This document shows positions 13,501-22,800 of a stretch of DNA of 64,000 nucleotides, one piece after another (position 1 is the stretch's first letter; the number at the start of each line of letters is the position of its first letter). The notes under the pieces are model-generated. The model searched no databases, had not been told where the DNA came from, and saw only the letters and a program-made list of their open reading frames with translations. The stretch spans positions 4,972,501-5,036,500 of the forward strand of contig NC_090697.1 in NCBI RefSeq assembly GCF_040954835.1. The letters are read 5' to 3'. This stretch comes from Lepisosteus oculatus. Lineage: Eukaryota; Chordata; Actinopteri; Semionotiformes; Lepisosteidae. The translations under genes were made by a program, and so were the position numbers.

Positions 13501-16500
13501 AAACAGTTTCTTGTACTATAGATGTATTATTCTGAAAACAGCTATTAAAGGCCTTGGAAAAGCTGATAGCTCCTTCCTGAGGTTTAGAAAATCCCCCAGT
13601 ATCACTCATTATTATCTTAAGAGTACTAAATTGTCAAAACAAGAACACTATTGAATGTTTATAATAATTATCCTATTTAACGTAGTACCGTAGTGAACAA
13701 TACAAAATACGTAAACTGCTGAACTCAGTGCGGCTAATTTCAAGGCAGTATGTTTCTCAACCACTTGTGTTTTTTTCAATCCTTTCTATCCCTGTCAGTT
13801 CTTCATTCAAGAGAAGTGCTTTCCTTATTTGTTTTCCTTGGGCCGCAAATATGATATTTTCAATTCCAGTAAATGATGCTAAAAAACATCCCAGACTCTC
13901 GGGGTAATGAGTAAGTTTTGCTAAAATGGCATCTAATGAAGAGGCAAACTGCTAATGGCACTTAATTAACGGTATGTAACTTTAAAAACCAAAAACACTA
14001 TAAGTAAATAATACTAAGTAATGCTTAAATCAGTTGAATCAAATCCGGACCACTAGAGTGAATGAGTTTGCTTAATGCCGACCAGGATTTCCCAAGATTA
14101 CTGAGGATCAGGCTTGGGATACGGCAATCCAAGCAAAACCACTGCAGCTTCCTGGGTGCGTTCAGGTTTGCAGTAACATCACTGAACAGCGCAGCTCTCC
14201 TGCCGCCACACTGAGTCGGCTTGCCCTCTTTCTCCCCGTGTGAACCAAGCGGTAAAGAAACGGTTAATGCGTTTCAAACTGAGCGGTTATAGTATGTTTT
14301 ACAAGCGTATGAAGGAATAAACTAATCTGGAATATCATAAGTGGTTCAGGTGGGGAGCTGCGTCGGCATGCGTAGTCCGCAGTGGAACAAGTAACAGGTT
14401 TATTCCACGTTGAAAAGAGAAGAGAGAAAACACAACATTTCGGCTGTCAAGCCTTCTTCAGGTGTGAGAAAGACAGGGCAGAGGGCGAAGATATTTAATG
14501 TGGAATATCGTAATTTAATTTGGATAGGTGCTGTGAAACTGCTTTCCATGGTATCCTTCTGTATGAGGCTGAGAACTTTTTTTTGTACCACTTCAGCAAA
14601 TTGTTTTTATGCAATTGCAGACTCTTGTGATTAGGAGATCATTAGGGGGATACATTGTCTTTCTTCCACATGTGCAACTGTGCTGCCCTAGTGTTTCAGT
14701 GCTGTAGGAGTGATTATACAGACAGAGGGCAGCACTTGGTCACTTTCTAGAGAACCTGTCCTTCATGTGTCAGGTTGCCAATGAGATGTTTTAAACAACC
14801 TCTAAAAGAACAGGGATGAAAAGAGCACCTCCAGATAATAAGTAGAACTCGACACTACACTCTGAAACATCTGCTCACTTGGATTGAGATTACTGGTATG
14901 TAGAGATGACCGGTCAGAAGCAGTTAATTGAAAATCATGTAAAGAAAAATAGTCTGAATGTTTTTTCCAAGTCGAGCCTGTATTTCATGACAGTTATAAA
15001 AAGACAAAATGAGTTGCAATTTTATGGGATTGTTTTTTTTTTCAATTTCACCCTCTACGACTCCCCCTGTATAGAAAATTTATCATTGTAGTTCTTTATA
15101 CGTTTTTCAACAACATGCCAGTTTGTCAAACAGTGCATCTGACCTAGCGCAAGTGCTGATTTTGCATTTGGATGATAATCTCTTCATTCTTGTACTTTAA
15201 CAGGAAGAAGACTGTGAGAAGGCCTTTTTTAAGATGGACAATGTGCTGATTGACGATCGGAGAATCCATGTGGATTTTAGCCAGTCTGTTGCAAAGATTA
15301 AATGGAAAGGAAAAGGCAAGTGACTTTCACAGTTTCCTGTAGATTAAGGGTGTCTGTAAATAACTTGATTCTAAGAGGTAATTTGCTGGCACAAAAATGC
15401 ATTGCAAGCAGTAGTGAGAATGCTGTATGTAATGATAATGTGGAAACACTTCTCAGTGTAAGTGAGAGACCATTTTTGTATGAATCAGATCGGACCTATA
15501 GCGAGGGGCAGGTGTATCCTGTTTATTTCTGCGAGTTATTGAAGGTTACATAGTAGTTCAAGCAGGGAGCTGCGTCGGCATGCGTAGGCTGCAAAGGAAC
15601 AAGTAAAGGTTTATTCCCTGATGGAAAGAGAAGAAAAGAAACGCAACGTTTAGGCTGAGGAGCCTGACACTTTGATACCTGAAGAAGGCTCCGCTCTGCA
15701 GCACTACTGCAGTGTGTTGGTCCTGGACTGAAATGATTATTTCATTAAATGTGTATTTATCATTTACACATTTATAAAGCATACCTCATGGAAACTACTT
15801 GAGTCACCAAGGTGTATGTTAAGCTTGGCTGAAAGCCAACTGGTGTGTTACTTCCCAGCACACAAATCACTACTGTCTCTGCTGGCACAGAGCCTGAGGT
15901 GACTCACCAGAGAGCCCGAGTCCTCCGGCTTGCAGGGTTACAGTAAGAGATTCATCACTCATGTGCTCTGCCAAGAAGATGTTTCTCTCTTTTTTTTTAC
16001 CAGTTGAACAAAATTGACAAAGAAAACGAATATGCGAAGTCAGCGGGTGTTCTCAGAATACGTAGATCTAAAAGTGTTGGAGATATTCAAAACTGAAGTA
16101 TTATTGTACTAAAAACAGCTGCTTCAGAAGGCAATGATACCAGCAGTCGGTAATTAGTTCATGTCTTTATAAAGAGATCGGAACAAACCCTTTCACTGAG
16201 TTTTGAATTCCAGTCCAGATATTAAAATGAGGTTTTTCTGCTGTGCTTGTTTTTTCAGGTGGGAAGTACACTAAAGATGATTTCAAGGCTTATGAGAAAG
16301 ATCTTGACAGCCGTTCCAAACTGACGTTGAAAGACAAAGTAAAACCCAGACAAGAGTATCCTTTCTGTCGCCTGAGCTGTTGAAAGTGAAAATGGGAACC
16401 AGATTCACTGTATGGGAATTTATTGAATTTTTAGTAAATAATGCATAGTAATAATGTATTATTACAGAATACACAATGCTGGGACTGTATATTTGTATGT

Positions 16501-19171
16501 CTCTTTTTAAGCATTGACTTTGAAGTAATTTTATGCATTTATATAGTATACCTTCACCCATCATTTAGAGCCTTCTGGAGTAACATGCTAGTCCAGGGAT
16601 CCCAACTACAGTGCTGGAGATAAAGTCAGGAGACAAACAAGACCCAGGCAGGCAGTCAGCATGTCTAGGAAGAGTTTTATTGGTTGGACTCGGGTCAGCA
16701 GGAACACTGACCATACCTTGGTCAACAAAAATCTCCATCTTGCCTGCCCCTGCTGCCCTATAGAAATAGGGTATTTCTATTCCCTGTTTTTATCTTGTTA
16801 ATAAGATCACTTTATGGACCAAATACAATTTCTTGCATTAGGAATTTGTCTTTTCGCAGACCCCTGCTTGCTCTCCATGAGACACACAGACAGGGAGAAA
16901 AGCTTGGGGTCAAAGCACAGGGTCAGCCATTTATACGGCGCCCCTGGAGCAGTTGGGGTGAAGGGTCTTGCTCAGGGGCCCAACAGAGTAGGATTCCTCT
17001 GCCGGCCGCGGGATATGAACCGGCAGACTTCCAGCGACAGGCTCAGATCCTTGGCCACAGAGCCACCGCTCCGCTTCCCACTAATCTCAGCAGTCGTAGT
17101 CACAACACAAGGAATCAAATCAAAAACAGGGATCGTAGCCTGTTACTAATCTAGTTAATGCCCTTAGCATTAGTGAATGATTTCGCTCAGCCACTTCAGC
17201 AGCGCATCACTCATTCTGGTCCTGCAGCGAGCGAAAGGCCTGCTGGTAGCTCTGTTGCAGCAGGCAGGCTGAGGGCCTGAAGGGCATGTTGTATTGTACC
17301 GTGGGGAAGGTTGTGTTCAGCGTCACCTCTCTTTGCTACCACTTGAGGCCACCACTGCCTTAACCAGAGCCAGAGAGTCGTGGTTATCCCCAAAGGGCAA
17401 TTTGTTTTACAAGACTCAAACTTAATCATTATTGGAAGTGCAATGCAGGAACCGCTCATAAAAAATGAATACGCAAAGGGTATAAATATAAACATTAGTG
17501 GAAATAACTGAAGCAGTAGGAAGCAATTAAAGGTGGTGAGGATAACAAACGATAAGGTGTGATTGACAGGGGAAATCAAATGACGTTTCTGCGATGAGGA
17601 TTAAAGACCGTGCATTCTTGTCTAAGCGCGACCAACGGATAAAGCTGGGAGCTGAGGGGTCACATGTGTTGTCTAACCAGGCAAGTCGTGAGCAGGTGCC
17701 ACAGCCTTGCTCAGCACGGGTTGAGCACTTCCAGTTTCTGAGGGTAGTTCACCTCGCTGCAGAGGAGCAAGGCAGGACAGCGACCGGGCTCTGCAAGTTG
17801 GGGATCAAGGAGGGACAGGGAGCTTCCGGCTCAAGATGAGGAGCAGAGAGGGCGGCTGCAGGTTTCGGCAGAGACTGGCGATGGGCAGGAGCAGAGAGGT
17901 TACGCTCGTGACCGGTGAGAATGGGAGTTTTTAATGGGATGTGTTCTGCCCAAGGCAGCCATCTGAGAGACTGGAGTGATGGAGTAGTGGGAGAAAAGAC
18001 AGAGAGACAGCAGGATTCTGGATGAATTTGCACAGGCAGGTATTGTTGGACCTGAAGCTGTGTAGAGCAGTAAGCAAGGGACACATTCTGCAAATGAAGC
18101 CTGAGGAGAGGGTCAGATAAGAACCAGGCTGGGAATGTGAGAGGCAGGGGTTCCTGGCATAGAGGGACAAGGTGGTGGAAACGAAATCAGTCCTTCCTGT
18201 TTGGTTTTCCTGAACACTTCCTGAAGCTCCAGGTATGAACTCCTTCTGGGCGACGAGGAAGAAGAGCCAGCAGCAAGCCATCAGCATTCTGGGAAAAAGC
18301 ACAAAGAGAAGAGGCACCACTACTCTGATGAGGAGGATAGCAGGAAGTCAAAGAAGGCAAAGGTAAAGGAAGTGAAGTCTACTTCCTGCACATGGGGAAG
18401 ATATTATTTTACACTTGTGACACAGGTAGCGCAAGAATTTTTAACACTAATATTGAACTTGGAAATACTGCGAGTTAAATTGACCAGTTTCCCAAGATTT
18501 TCTTTGAACTTATTCTCAGTAGTGTTAGAATTCTTATCTGAATAATACCCGAAGCTGACTTCTAACCCAAATCCACTTTGAAGCTGCTTGTGTTTAATTC
18601 ACAAAAATTGACAAACACGGGGGGGGCAGTGCACCACAGGAAGGGAACGTGGTGTCCTCCAGGTGCTCCAGTTTTCTCCCACAGTCCAAACACATGCTGG
18701 TGGGTTAATTAGCTTCTGGGTAAATGGCCCTGGTGCGAGTGTGCACGCCCTGTGATGAACTGACGTCCCGTCCGGGGTGTGTCCTACCTTGTGCCCATCT
18801 TTCTCCGGCTCCCCCGCGCCCCTGTCCTGGATCACGAGGTCAGACGATGGATGGCAGAGCCAGTCTGCCTGCGTGTCGGGGAGGGAGACCGAGTTCATTG
18901 CCTTCTCACTCTCTCTCCCGGCGTGCAGGACAGCACGGAGGACCCGCACAGAGAGCGGGGGAGGGGCGGGAGGAAGGCCGACAGGCAGCGCTCCCACTCC
19001 CGATCCCGATCCCGCTCCCGCTCCCGGTCCCCGGACAGGGAGAGGCACAGAGACCGGCACCACAAGCAGGGCAAGGCCAGGGAGAAGCACCGGCAGGAGG
19101 ACAGGGACCGCAGGGATCGCAGCAGGAGCCCCAGGAAGTCCCGAGACAAGGACCGCAGCCGCCACAGATGA
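4484..19171 (+). CDS. PPIL4: PPIL4, peptidyl-prolyl cis-trans isomerase-like 4 (complete, 13 coding exons)
   Basis: Exons: 4484-4553, 4990-5057, 5618-5682, 6194-6311, 7835-7977, 8539-8635, 9746-9862, 11254-11378, 13272-13338, 15204-15315, 16259-16355, 18227-18362, 18929-19171. They total 1458 bp (485 residues plus stop; human 492), and every junction keeps frame. Residues 1 to about 160 form a cyclophilin domain ([20 protein letters not shown] at the start, later [20 protein letters not shown]). The position of the usual catalytic Arg reads Asn (FHNVQ), as in human PPIL4, so isomerase activity may be weak. About 240-318 is an RRM with RNP2 LFVCKL and RNP1 [20 protein letters not shown] segment follows, then a Lys/Glu-rich region and an RS/RD/RH-rich tail. 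The family is nuclear and associated with spliceosomes. Relative to human, the acidic segment before the RS tail has diverged and the GFGHYEEEE stretch is not found. Intron 11 looks U12-type and intron 10 has a GC donor. Confidence 0.96.
4990..5057 (+). CDS. PPIL4: PPIL4 exon 2
   Basis: Encodes residues 24-46, the cyclophilin strand containing [20 protein letters not shown]. Acceptor TTTTACAG, donor GTAATA. Confidence 0.95.
5618..5682 (+). CDS. PPIL4: PPIL4 exon 3
   Basis: Encodes [20 protein letters not shown], the cyclophilin active-site loop with the F..Q.GD core. Acceptor ATTGCAG, donor GTTAGA. Confidence 0.95.
6194..6311 (+). CDS. PPIL4: PPIL4 exon 4
   Basis: Encodes residues 68-107, including [20 protein letters not shown] and [18 protein letters not shown]. 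Acceptor TTGCACCAG, donor GTAAAG. Confidence 0.95.
6735..6820 (+). repeat. L2-like LINE tail fragment
   Basis: A short degenerate piece of the same 3' tail seen at 41200-41290: GGACTGGTGTCCCACATCCA and TTGCTTGCTGGGATAGGCT. It lies in PPIL4 intron 4. Confidence 0.5.
7016..7112 (+). repeat. Interspersed repeat A (unclassified), forward copy in PPIL4 intron 4
   Basis: Reads CCTGAAGAAGGCTCC, then GTTTCTTTTCTTCTCTTT, then GGAATAAACCTTTACTTGTTCC in two adjacent blocks. The reverse complement recurs at 14345-14470 and 15562-15690, with a short relative at 28050-28105. Origin unknown; the length and dispersal suggest a SINE or MITE. Confidence 0.65.
7835..7977 (+). CDS. PPIL4: PPIL4 exon 5
   Basis: Encodes residues 108-154 plus two bases ([20 protein letters not shown], then [16 protein letters not shown]), the C-terminal half of the cyclophilin fold. 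Acceptor CCTCTGCAG, donor GTGAGT. Confidence 0.96.
8539..8635 (+). CDS. PPIL4: PPIL4 exon 6
   Basis: Encodes residues 155-187, [20 protein letters not shown] and [12 protein letters not shown], the acidic linker after the cyclophilin domain. Acceptor TCCTGCAG, donor GTGAGT. Confidence 0.96.
8758..8968 (+). repeat. L2-like LINE tail in PPIL4 intron 6
   Basis: Shows the family's CTCCAGAAACATGCTGGTGG, a short GT run, GACCGGAGTCTCCTCTCCAG and a CAGATGGATAATG end. It is the untranslated 3' end of an L2/Maui-type non-LTR element. Confidence 0.7.
9746..9862 (+). CDS. PPIL4: PPIL4 exon 7
   Basis: Encodes residues 188-226 ([20 protein letters not shown], then [15 protein letters not shown]). Acceptor GTTGGCAG, donor GTGAGG, phase 0 at both ends. 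Confidence 0.95.
9863..11253. other. PPIL4 intron 7
   Basis: No repeat or exon is recognised. The antisense open frames at 10200-10701 have no known relatives and no splice support. Confidence 0.5.
11254..11378 (+). CDS. PPIL4: PPIL4 exon 8 (RRM, first half)
   Basis: Encodes residues 227-267 plus two bases, [20 protein letters not shown] and [20 protein letters not shown]. The RRM RNP2 motif is LFVCKL. Acceptor GCTACAG, donor GTGAGA. Confidence 0.96.
12895..13085. repeat. Degenerate interspersed repeat in PPIL4 intron 8
   Basis: Contains TTTATCCAGAGTGACTTACA and a following CTTGAACTCAACCC, the signature of a very common fish dispersed repeat (TTATCCAAAGCGACTTAC type). Family assignment is uncertain. 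Confidence 0.45.
13272..13338 (+). CDS. PPIL4: PPIL4 exon 9 (RRM, RNP1)
   Basis: Encodes residues 268-290, [20 protein letters not shown] and FEK, which contains RNP1 CYAFIEFE. Acceptor TTTTGGCAG, donor GTAGGG. Confidence 0.95.
14345..14470 (-). repeat. Interspersed repeat A, reverse copy in PPIL4 intron 9
   Basis: Begins AGCTGCGTCGGCATGCGTAG and ends GCCTTCTTCAGG. It is the reverse complement of the repeat at 7016-7112 and a direct relative of 15562-15690. Confidence 0.65.
15204..15315 (+). CDS. PPIL4: PPIL4 exon 10, followed by a GC donor
   Basis: Encodes residues 291-327 plus one base ([20 protein letters not shown], then [17 protein letters not shown]), ending the RRM. Acceptor TTTAACAG. 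The donor is GGAAAAG followed by GCAAGT; no GT donor nearby joins in frame to exon 11. Confidence 0.92.
15562..15690 (-). repeat. Interspersed repeat A, reverse copy in PPIL4 intron 10
   Basis: Begins AGCTGCGTCGGCATGCGTAG, contains AAAGGTTTATTCCCTG and ends near TACCTGAAGAAGGCTCC. The same orientation as the copy at 14345-14470. Confidence 0.65.
16259..16355 (+). CDS. PPIL4: PPIL4 exon 11
   Basis: Encodes residues 328-359 plus two bases ([20 protein letters not shown], then [12 protein letters not shown]). Acceptor TTTTTCAG; the donor GTATCCTTTC fits the U12-type consensus. Confidence 0.93.
16804..17072 (-). repeat. tRNA-derived SINE (family B), copy 1, in PPIL4 intron 11
   Basis: On the minus strand it begins GTGGCTCTGTGGCCAAGGAT (A-box-like), has GGTTCATATCC as B box, a shared body (GGGCCCCTGAGCAAGACCCT) and a CATAAAGTGATCT end. 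Three more copies are in the window, all on the plus strand. Confidence 0.8.
17073..18226. other. Right part of PPIL4 intron 11
   Basis: GC-moderate sequence with several purine-rich stretches and no recognisable coding exon. The last 30 bases contain the proposed U12 branch site and acceptor. Confidence 0.5.
18227..18362 (+). CDS. PPIL4: PPIL4 exon 12
   Basis: Encodes residues 360-405 (split [21 protein letters not shown], then a Lys/His/Asp-rich stretch). The acceptor TTCCTGAAG is chosen over the next AG at 18231-18232 because it restores the D-S/T-R/K-Y stretch that human PPIL4 has. Donor GTAAAG. Confidence 0.88.
18645..18862 (+). repeat. L2-like LINE tail in PPIL4 intron 12
   Basis: Clear family sequence: CAGTCCAAACACATGCTGGT, TGACGTCCCGTCCGGGGTGT and CCTTGTGCCCATC, ending in GACGATGGATGG. 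It stops about 66 bases before the terminal exon. Confidence 0.75.
18929..19171 (+). CDS. PPIL4: PPIL4 exon 13 (RS-like tail and stop)
   Basis: Encodes residues 406-485 and a TGA stop. Very rich in Arg, Ser, Asp and His, with a run of SR dipeptides, ending [19 protein letters not shown], close to the human end RDRSRSPKKSKDKEKSKYR. Acceptor GGCGTGCAG. It is much more GC-rich than exons 1-5. Confidence 0.93.
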   Translation, partial: DSTEDPHRERGRGGRKADRQRSHSRSRSRSRSRSPDRERHRDRHHKQGKAREKHRQEDRDRRDRSRSPRKSRDKDRSRHR

Positions 19172-19537
19172 GGAGCGCGGTGCCCAGAACACCCCTCTCT
19201 CGCCTTCTGTTCTTTTCATCGTCGTCTTTTTTTGTGAGCTTTTTTTCCTCCCAGTACTGTGAGGGGGTCGGCACTAAGTCAGGCCAGCGGCTTCTGCGGC
19301 CCTTCGGGGCTCACCTGGAGCCTTCAGCAGGTGCGTCTCCAGCTTCTTTTATTTTTCCCCCGGGTGTGACGAAGTAGAGCACACTTCCCGTTCGGTGATA
19401 TCCCTTCCTCGAACATCATCTGCCAAACTTCATGGTGCGATTTGTACTCTAATTTCAATTACCATTCTCTTATAACAGTACTGGCAAGCTCTGTATGTTT
19501 GTTTTCAGTTTTAATTTTTTGTTTTCTACAATTGTGA

Positions 19538-19543
19538 ATTAAA
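19538..19543 (+). terminator. Probable PPIL4 polyadenylation signal
   Basis: ATTAAA, a common variant signal, lies 367 bases after the PPIL4 stop and is followed by a T/G-rich stretch. No AATAAA was seen closer. Confidence 0.45.
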
Positions 19544-19736
19544 ATAATTGCCTTTTGTTAAAGTGTCGGTTTCTTTCGAGCCAAAACCATCTGCTTTCAA
19601 TTGTACACCTTCAGCGATTTCTGTGCTAGCACATAATGGTGTCATAGGAATATAGTTCTTAAGCCAGGCCAAATGTCAAGTGAGGTTGACCTTTGCCCTA
19701 CAGTTGAACTTATTTCCTCAGACTGAAGCTTGGGCT

Positions 19737-20075
19737 TCCCAGGTGGCTCAGCTGGTGAAAACGCTCGCCTGAGCTCATGTTGAACTGTGCGATCCAGGCT
19801 TCACAGGTCCGAGCCTGTGTCATGTCACTCTATGATCGTCTCCAGGGTTCCCCAGGCACATCAGCAGCGCACAGCTGTCAGGGCTCTCTCCCCGAACACA
19901 ACGCCCCCCTGTGGCCTCTCACGTGTCTGCAGGCTTGTGGTGCAGCTGGTGGGGGACGCGCCTCTCCTTCAGTGTTGGGCGTCAGTGCCTGTGATCTGTA
20001 AAAGACCTGCCTCAGCTACCTTATTTTCCCATGTGCGGTCACAGGGTTTGTGGCCATGAGCCAATATCTGAAATC
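19737..20075 (+). repeat. tRNA-like SINE (family D)
   Basis: Starts CCCAGGTGGCTCAGCTGGTG (A-box-like) and has GGTCCGAGCC as a weak B box 60-70 bases later, followed by a GC-rich body. Only one clear copy is in the window. Confidence 0.45.
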
Positions 20076-22236
20076 TCAGGTCCGGATTATTTCCCATCAG
20101 GTGAGCAGAGCAGTAAAAATAGCCAACTCTTAATCTATACATGAAGTAAAAGTAAAGAAATACTGTATACTGATGCTGGCCTTTTAGCCTAATGTAATAA
20201 TGTTAAGACAAAGTCAAAATATGCTTGCTTGCAATGCACAAGTTTTTTTTGTAAGTTTAGTTATACATCACATGTTCTACTTTTAATGGGTGCAAGAAAG
20301 CTTTTACTTCTACATCATGTAAGGAGACGGAACCCTAGAGGATGAACATCGTTTGCAAGGCAATTTTTCATGCTTCTGAAAAATGTATAATTTTATACCT
20401 TCTAATAGTTCTATGTGATGTTTAAAGAATTCATCTGTAATTTGTCAAAAAGAAAAGTGAAGGGAATTGTCAGACTATATTTTGGAAAAGAGATGTTGGC
20501 CGTGAAAGAGATTAATCACAGATTTCTGTCCCAGCAAGGAAATGTGATCATAACGCAATAAAAGCCTGCAAGGCCTTCTGTCCTTTACACAAGGGCTGAT
20601 TGCAGACAGGTTTTTACAGTGTTCGGGTTGCACGAGCCAGAATGCTCTAATATAGTCATAAAAGAATTAAATATCATTTATCATTAATAATAAAATGATC
20701 ATGCCTGCTGACCTTACAATCTAGCCCTTTTCCAAAATAAAATGTGCAGAGGCTGAACATTTGATCTGAGCTACGTGTTGGTAAAAAGAACCTGAACCAG
20801 CTCCGCTCATCCCTCAACACCAACTGTAAGCAATAACAGTAAACAATAAGAATAATACCAGTGATTGCCCCTTTCCACCTTGTAACACCTTTCAGAAAAT
20901 ACTAGAAGACTAAGACTTGTAAGGCTGCCAAGGAACATTTACAGGTGGTCTTCTGTACCATATGAATCATTTGCCTCTTGTTTCTCTGGGATTCCCCGAT
21001 ATTCACTGCGTTTCTTAACATCAATAACTAAAGTCTCCTCTGTATCGAACACTAACGTCTGACTCGCATGGCATTCACGGGTGCTGGTAACACAGAAATG
21101 ATGTGGCACTTTTGTTTTTTCACGAATGCGATAGGAAACACTCGCAACGCATTTGTTTAGAGTCTAGACACTAAGTCGTGAAAGGTCATGCGTCGACTGT
21201 AAAGCTGAATTGAGCCGAATAGACCCTCCGGTCTCTCCTGTACGTGACAGGTGCAGGTCCTCGGACAGCTGTCTCCACACCTGCTCAAAAGTGTTCAGGA
21301 AGAGTGCACCCCCGGATTCTGAACTGGCACTCTTCGGCAGTTCAGCTGCAGTGTTCAGGGAAAAACTGAGGAGTGACGCTGCGCTGGTGTTCGGAAGGGT
21401 TGTGGCCAGAAAGAATGATCTCCGAAGAGTACTGGACTGGACTGGACCCTGTTTCAAGAGCTGATCTCCTTAATTACAGTGGAGAGGATTCGTGCCTATG
21501 GCACCTGAAACTCAGGCACTCAAGCGCGATGCCGTAGCGATTGGGAACCCTCTCTCGAATGTTTTGAAAAAGACTGGGCTTTGGTCCTGTCCCTGATTGT
21601 TTTATACATCCAGTCATTTTGTGAATCTGAGTTTCTTAATGCAACAAGAATACTGTAAAAAGGCATAAGCGAATTCGAGCTCTTTGTTCGTTATCTGGCC
21701 GTTTTTGAATGTTTCTTCACTTTTCAAAACTAAACGAGTTGCTTAGATATAGAATGCTTTTGAAATCAAAAGCCTGCTGTGCAGAAATAGTAATTTCACT
21801 TAACTTTCCACATAAAATGTACAGTTTCTTTGTGTAGGGCTATAAAAGGTATTCTTCTGATATCTTATAGATTAATGCACTATGTCTCATCGATTATGAC
21901 ACCCATCAATTCTTTAACATGGGTGTAAGTTAAGGTAATTTGTGGTTAAAGGTTACCCAATGAACAAAGCCACTCAAAAGTTTTTCAAAGAGTTTTTTTT
22001 TGTTTAAAAGCATGGTTTTTCTTCCTTCTTGTATATCAGAAATTAACTTAACAATGTTTGATGTTTGAGTGAAGCTAATAGCATACTTGATCTCTGCGTG
22101 CTGAAATAAAAGTTTTCCAATAGAAAACTGTCAAATAAATTGAGCAAGCACAATGCAAGATTCAAAATCGTTTCTCTAAAAAAAAATCAATTTGAAGTAC
22201 TTTATACATCCCCAAGGAGGAATATAAGAAGCTGAA
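20076..22236. other. Intergenic spacer, no gene seen
   Basis: AT-rich with a slightly CpG-richer part at 21160-21480. The overlapping opposite-strand frames there look like chance frames. No repeat family recognised. Confidence 0.5.
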
Positions 22237-22800
22237 GTCCATCCATCCCTTTTCTAACCCCTTCTTCCAGTTCAGGGGCACAGGGCAGCCTCTCCTGGCA
22301 AGCAATGGGAGCAAGACAGGATACACCCTGGACGGGACGCCAGTCCATCACAGGGCAGACACACAGACAGACACACCCTGGACGGGACGCCAGTCCATCA
22401 CAGGGCAGACACACAGACAGACACACTCTGGAAGGGATGCCAGTCCATCACAGGGCAGACACACAGACAGACACACCCTGGAAGGGATGCCAGTCCATCA
22501 CAGGGCAGACACACAGACAGACACACCCTGGAAGGGATGCCAGTCCATCACAGGGCAGACACAAAGATATACACAGAGACACACAGACACACACACCCTG
22601 GATGGGATGCCAGTCCATCACAGGGGACACACAGACACACATTCACACACCCTGGACAGGACGCCAGTCCATTACAGGCCAGACGCACAGAGACACAGAC
22701 AGACACACACAGACACTAAGAAGCCAGTTAGCACTGTTAGTTTGTACTGTGGGAGGAAACCCATGCAAATATGTGGAGAACATACAAACTCCACACAGAT
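22237..22800 (-). repeat. L2-like LINE tail with internal expansion
   Basis: Reverse copy: starts ATCCATCCCTTTTCTAACCC, later GGAGGAAACCCATGC and ACATACAAACTCCACACAGA. The segment that is normally single-copy (ACCCTGGACGGGACGCCAGT) is expanded at 22321-22690. Confidence 0.75.
22321..22690. repeat. 50-bp minisatellite, about seven units
   Basis: The unit is ACACCCTGGACGGGACGCCA then GTCCATCACAGGGCAGACAC then ACAGACAG. Units at 22321, 22371, 22421, 22471 and 22521 are in exact 50-base register; the last two drift in length with extra ACACAG runs. Long open frames across it (for example 22305-22802) are a product of repetition, not genes. Confidence 0.9.

Noticed and set aside
16356-16390. Read-through of exon 11 into YPFCRLSC and a stop as an alternative C-terminus
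   Set aside because: The donor match to the U12 consensus and the in-frame exon 12 make splicing the better explanation; retention could still occur at low level.
18599-19219. 206-residue antisense frame over PPIL4 exon 13
   Set aside because: A shadow of the Arg/Ser-rich exon; low-complexity Pro/Leu/Val content and no splice support.
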